Shown here: positions 9,104 through 9,407 of the stretch, piece after piece
Position numbering within the stretch: the first letter of the stretch is position 1
How the letters are laid out: each line of letters starts with the position of its first letter
Assembly: GCA_050954505.1 (NCBI GenBank)
Contig: JBPBPY010000083.1
Location: forward strand, 1 to 9,407
Direction: 5' to 3'
DNA: 9,407 nucleotides
Source: JAQGMO01 sp050954505
GTDB lineage: Bacteria; Pseudomonadota; Gammaproteobacteria; Burkholderiales; Burkholderiaceae_D
The notes under the pieces: model-generated
Seen by the model: only the letters and a program-made list of their open reading frames with translations
What the model was told of the DNA's origin: nothing
The model's database searches: none
Program-made: the position numbers and the translations under genes

Positions 9104-9314
9104 TTTTTTAGTTGTTGTTTAGGCGAGAAAGAAGGGGGAGCTTTGAAATTGCAATGGTTCACAACGTCAGCAAGTGTCCTTGTTTGTAAACGTCAGACGA
9201 ACAAGAGAAATAATAAAGAAAGAAGCGAAGAAAACAGATAAGAAAGAGCAATAAAAGTGTATAGAAATGGTTTGAGCTATTAGAGGTTGTCTTAGTGATT
9301 GTGTTACTTTAGCA
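9104..9314. promoter_or_regulatory. putative divergent promoter and leader region
   Basis: No gene is seen here. On the minus strand the stretch upstream of the ATG at 9103 is pyrimidine-rich (CT runs around 9110-9140 and 9190-9250), as in many fungal promoters and leaders. If the partial frame at 9315 is real, this 211-bp gap is a shared bidirectional promoter. I see no convincing TATA box or operator. A Helitron 5' terminus (TC after A on the minus strand) could also lie here, but the signal is too short to pick out. Confidence 0.4.
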
Positions 9315-9407
9315 ATGGATTTTGTGTATTTACCGAAAAGAAGCCCAAAACTGACTTTTCAACCAACCACCGAGACGAAGAAAGGAGCGGAACGGAAGGA
9401 GAACAAT
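9315..9407 (+). CDS. possible partial gene, 5' end only (31 codons to window edge)
   Basis: An ATG with a good context (AGCAATGG) opens a frame that runs without a stop to the window edge. The start reads MDFVYLPKRSPKLTF and continues basic and charged. It is divergent from the 8155-9103 gene. It is too short to identify, and an open stretch of this size is common by chance in this A/G-rich sequence. It could be the first exon of a host gene flanking the element. Confidence 0.25.
   Translation, partial: MDFVYLPKRSPKLTFQPTTETKKGAERKENN

Noticed and set aside
1..9407. tRNA, rRNA, CRISPR array, long terminal repeats or long direct repeats
   Set aside because: None is visible by eye. The only repeats are short inverted ones in the left flank.

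Overview
The window is eukaryotic and most likely fungal. Every gene is cut by very short introns (49-65 nt) with GT...AG borders, and several carry fungal-type branch points (CTAAC, TACTAAT). The central gene also has a DUF6570-type Cys region before its Rep domain, an arrangement I associate with Helitrons of basidiomycetes; that placement is inference.

The window is dominated by an apparently intact Helitron rolling-circle transposase gene on the minus strand (8063 to 1603). It appears as several separate open frames, but four phase-compatible introns join them into one frame of 2083 codons. In order the product has: an N-terminal Cys/His finger resembling the FAR1/MULE/WRKY-GCM1 type; a Ser-rich linker; an NLS-like basic patch; the DUF6570-like Cys region; the Helitron_like_N Rep domain with an HUH motif; a Ser/acidic linker that contains the last intron; a Cys/His cluster; the paired catalytic tyrosines; and a complete PIF1-type SF1 helicase. 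The finger fused to the Rep is the most unusual part.

Two smaller genes flank it. A plus-strand gene (498-1562, three exons, 315 aa, unrecognised) converges on the helicase end with only 40 bp between stops. A minus-strand gene (9103 to 8155, three exons, 282 aa, unrecognised, acidic N-terminus and basic C-terminus) lies 91 bp upstream of the transposase start in the same direction. Its tail overlaps an in-phase extension of the transposase frame, so the two may be linked. Their tight packing suggests accessory or captured cargo genes of the element, but no element boundary is proven.

The left 497 bp are AT-rich and non-coding, with several inverted repeats and a possible Helitron 3' terminus. 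The right end (9104-9407) is a putative divergent promoter region followed by the first 31 codons of a possible plus-strand gene that runs off the window.
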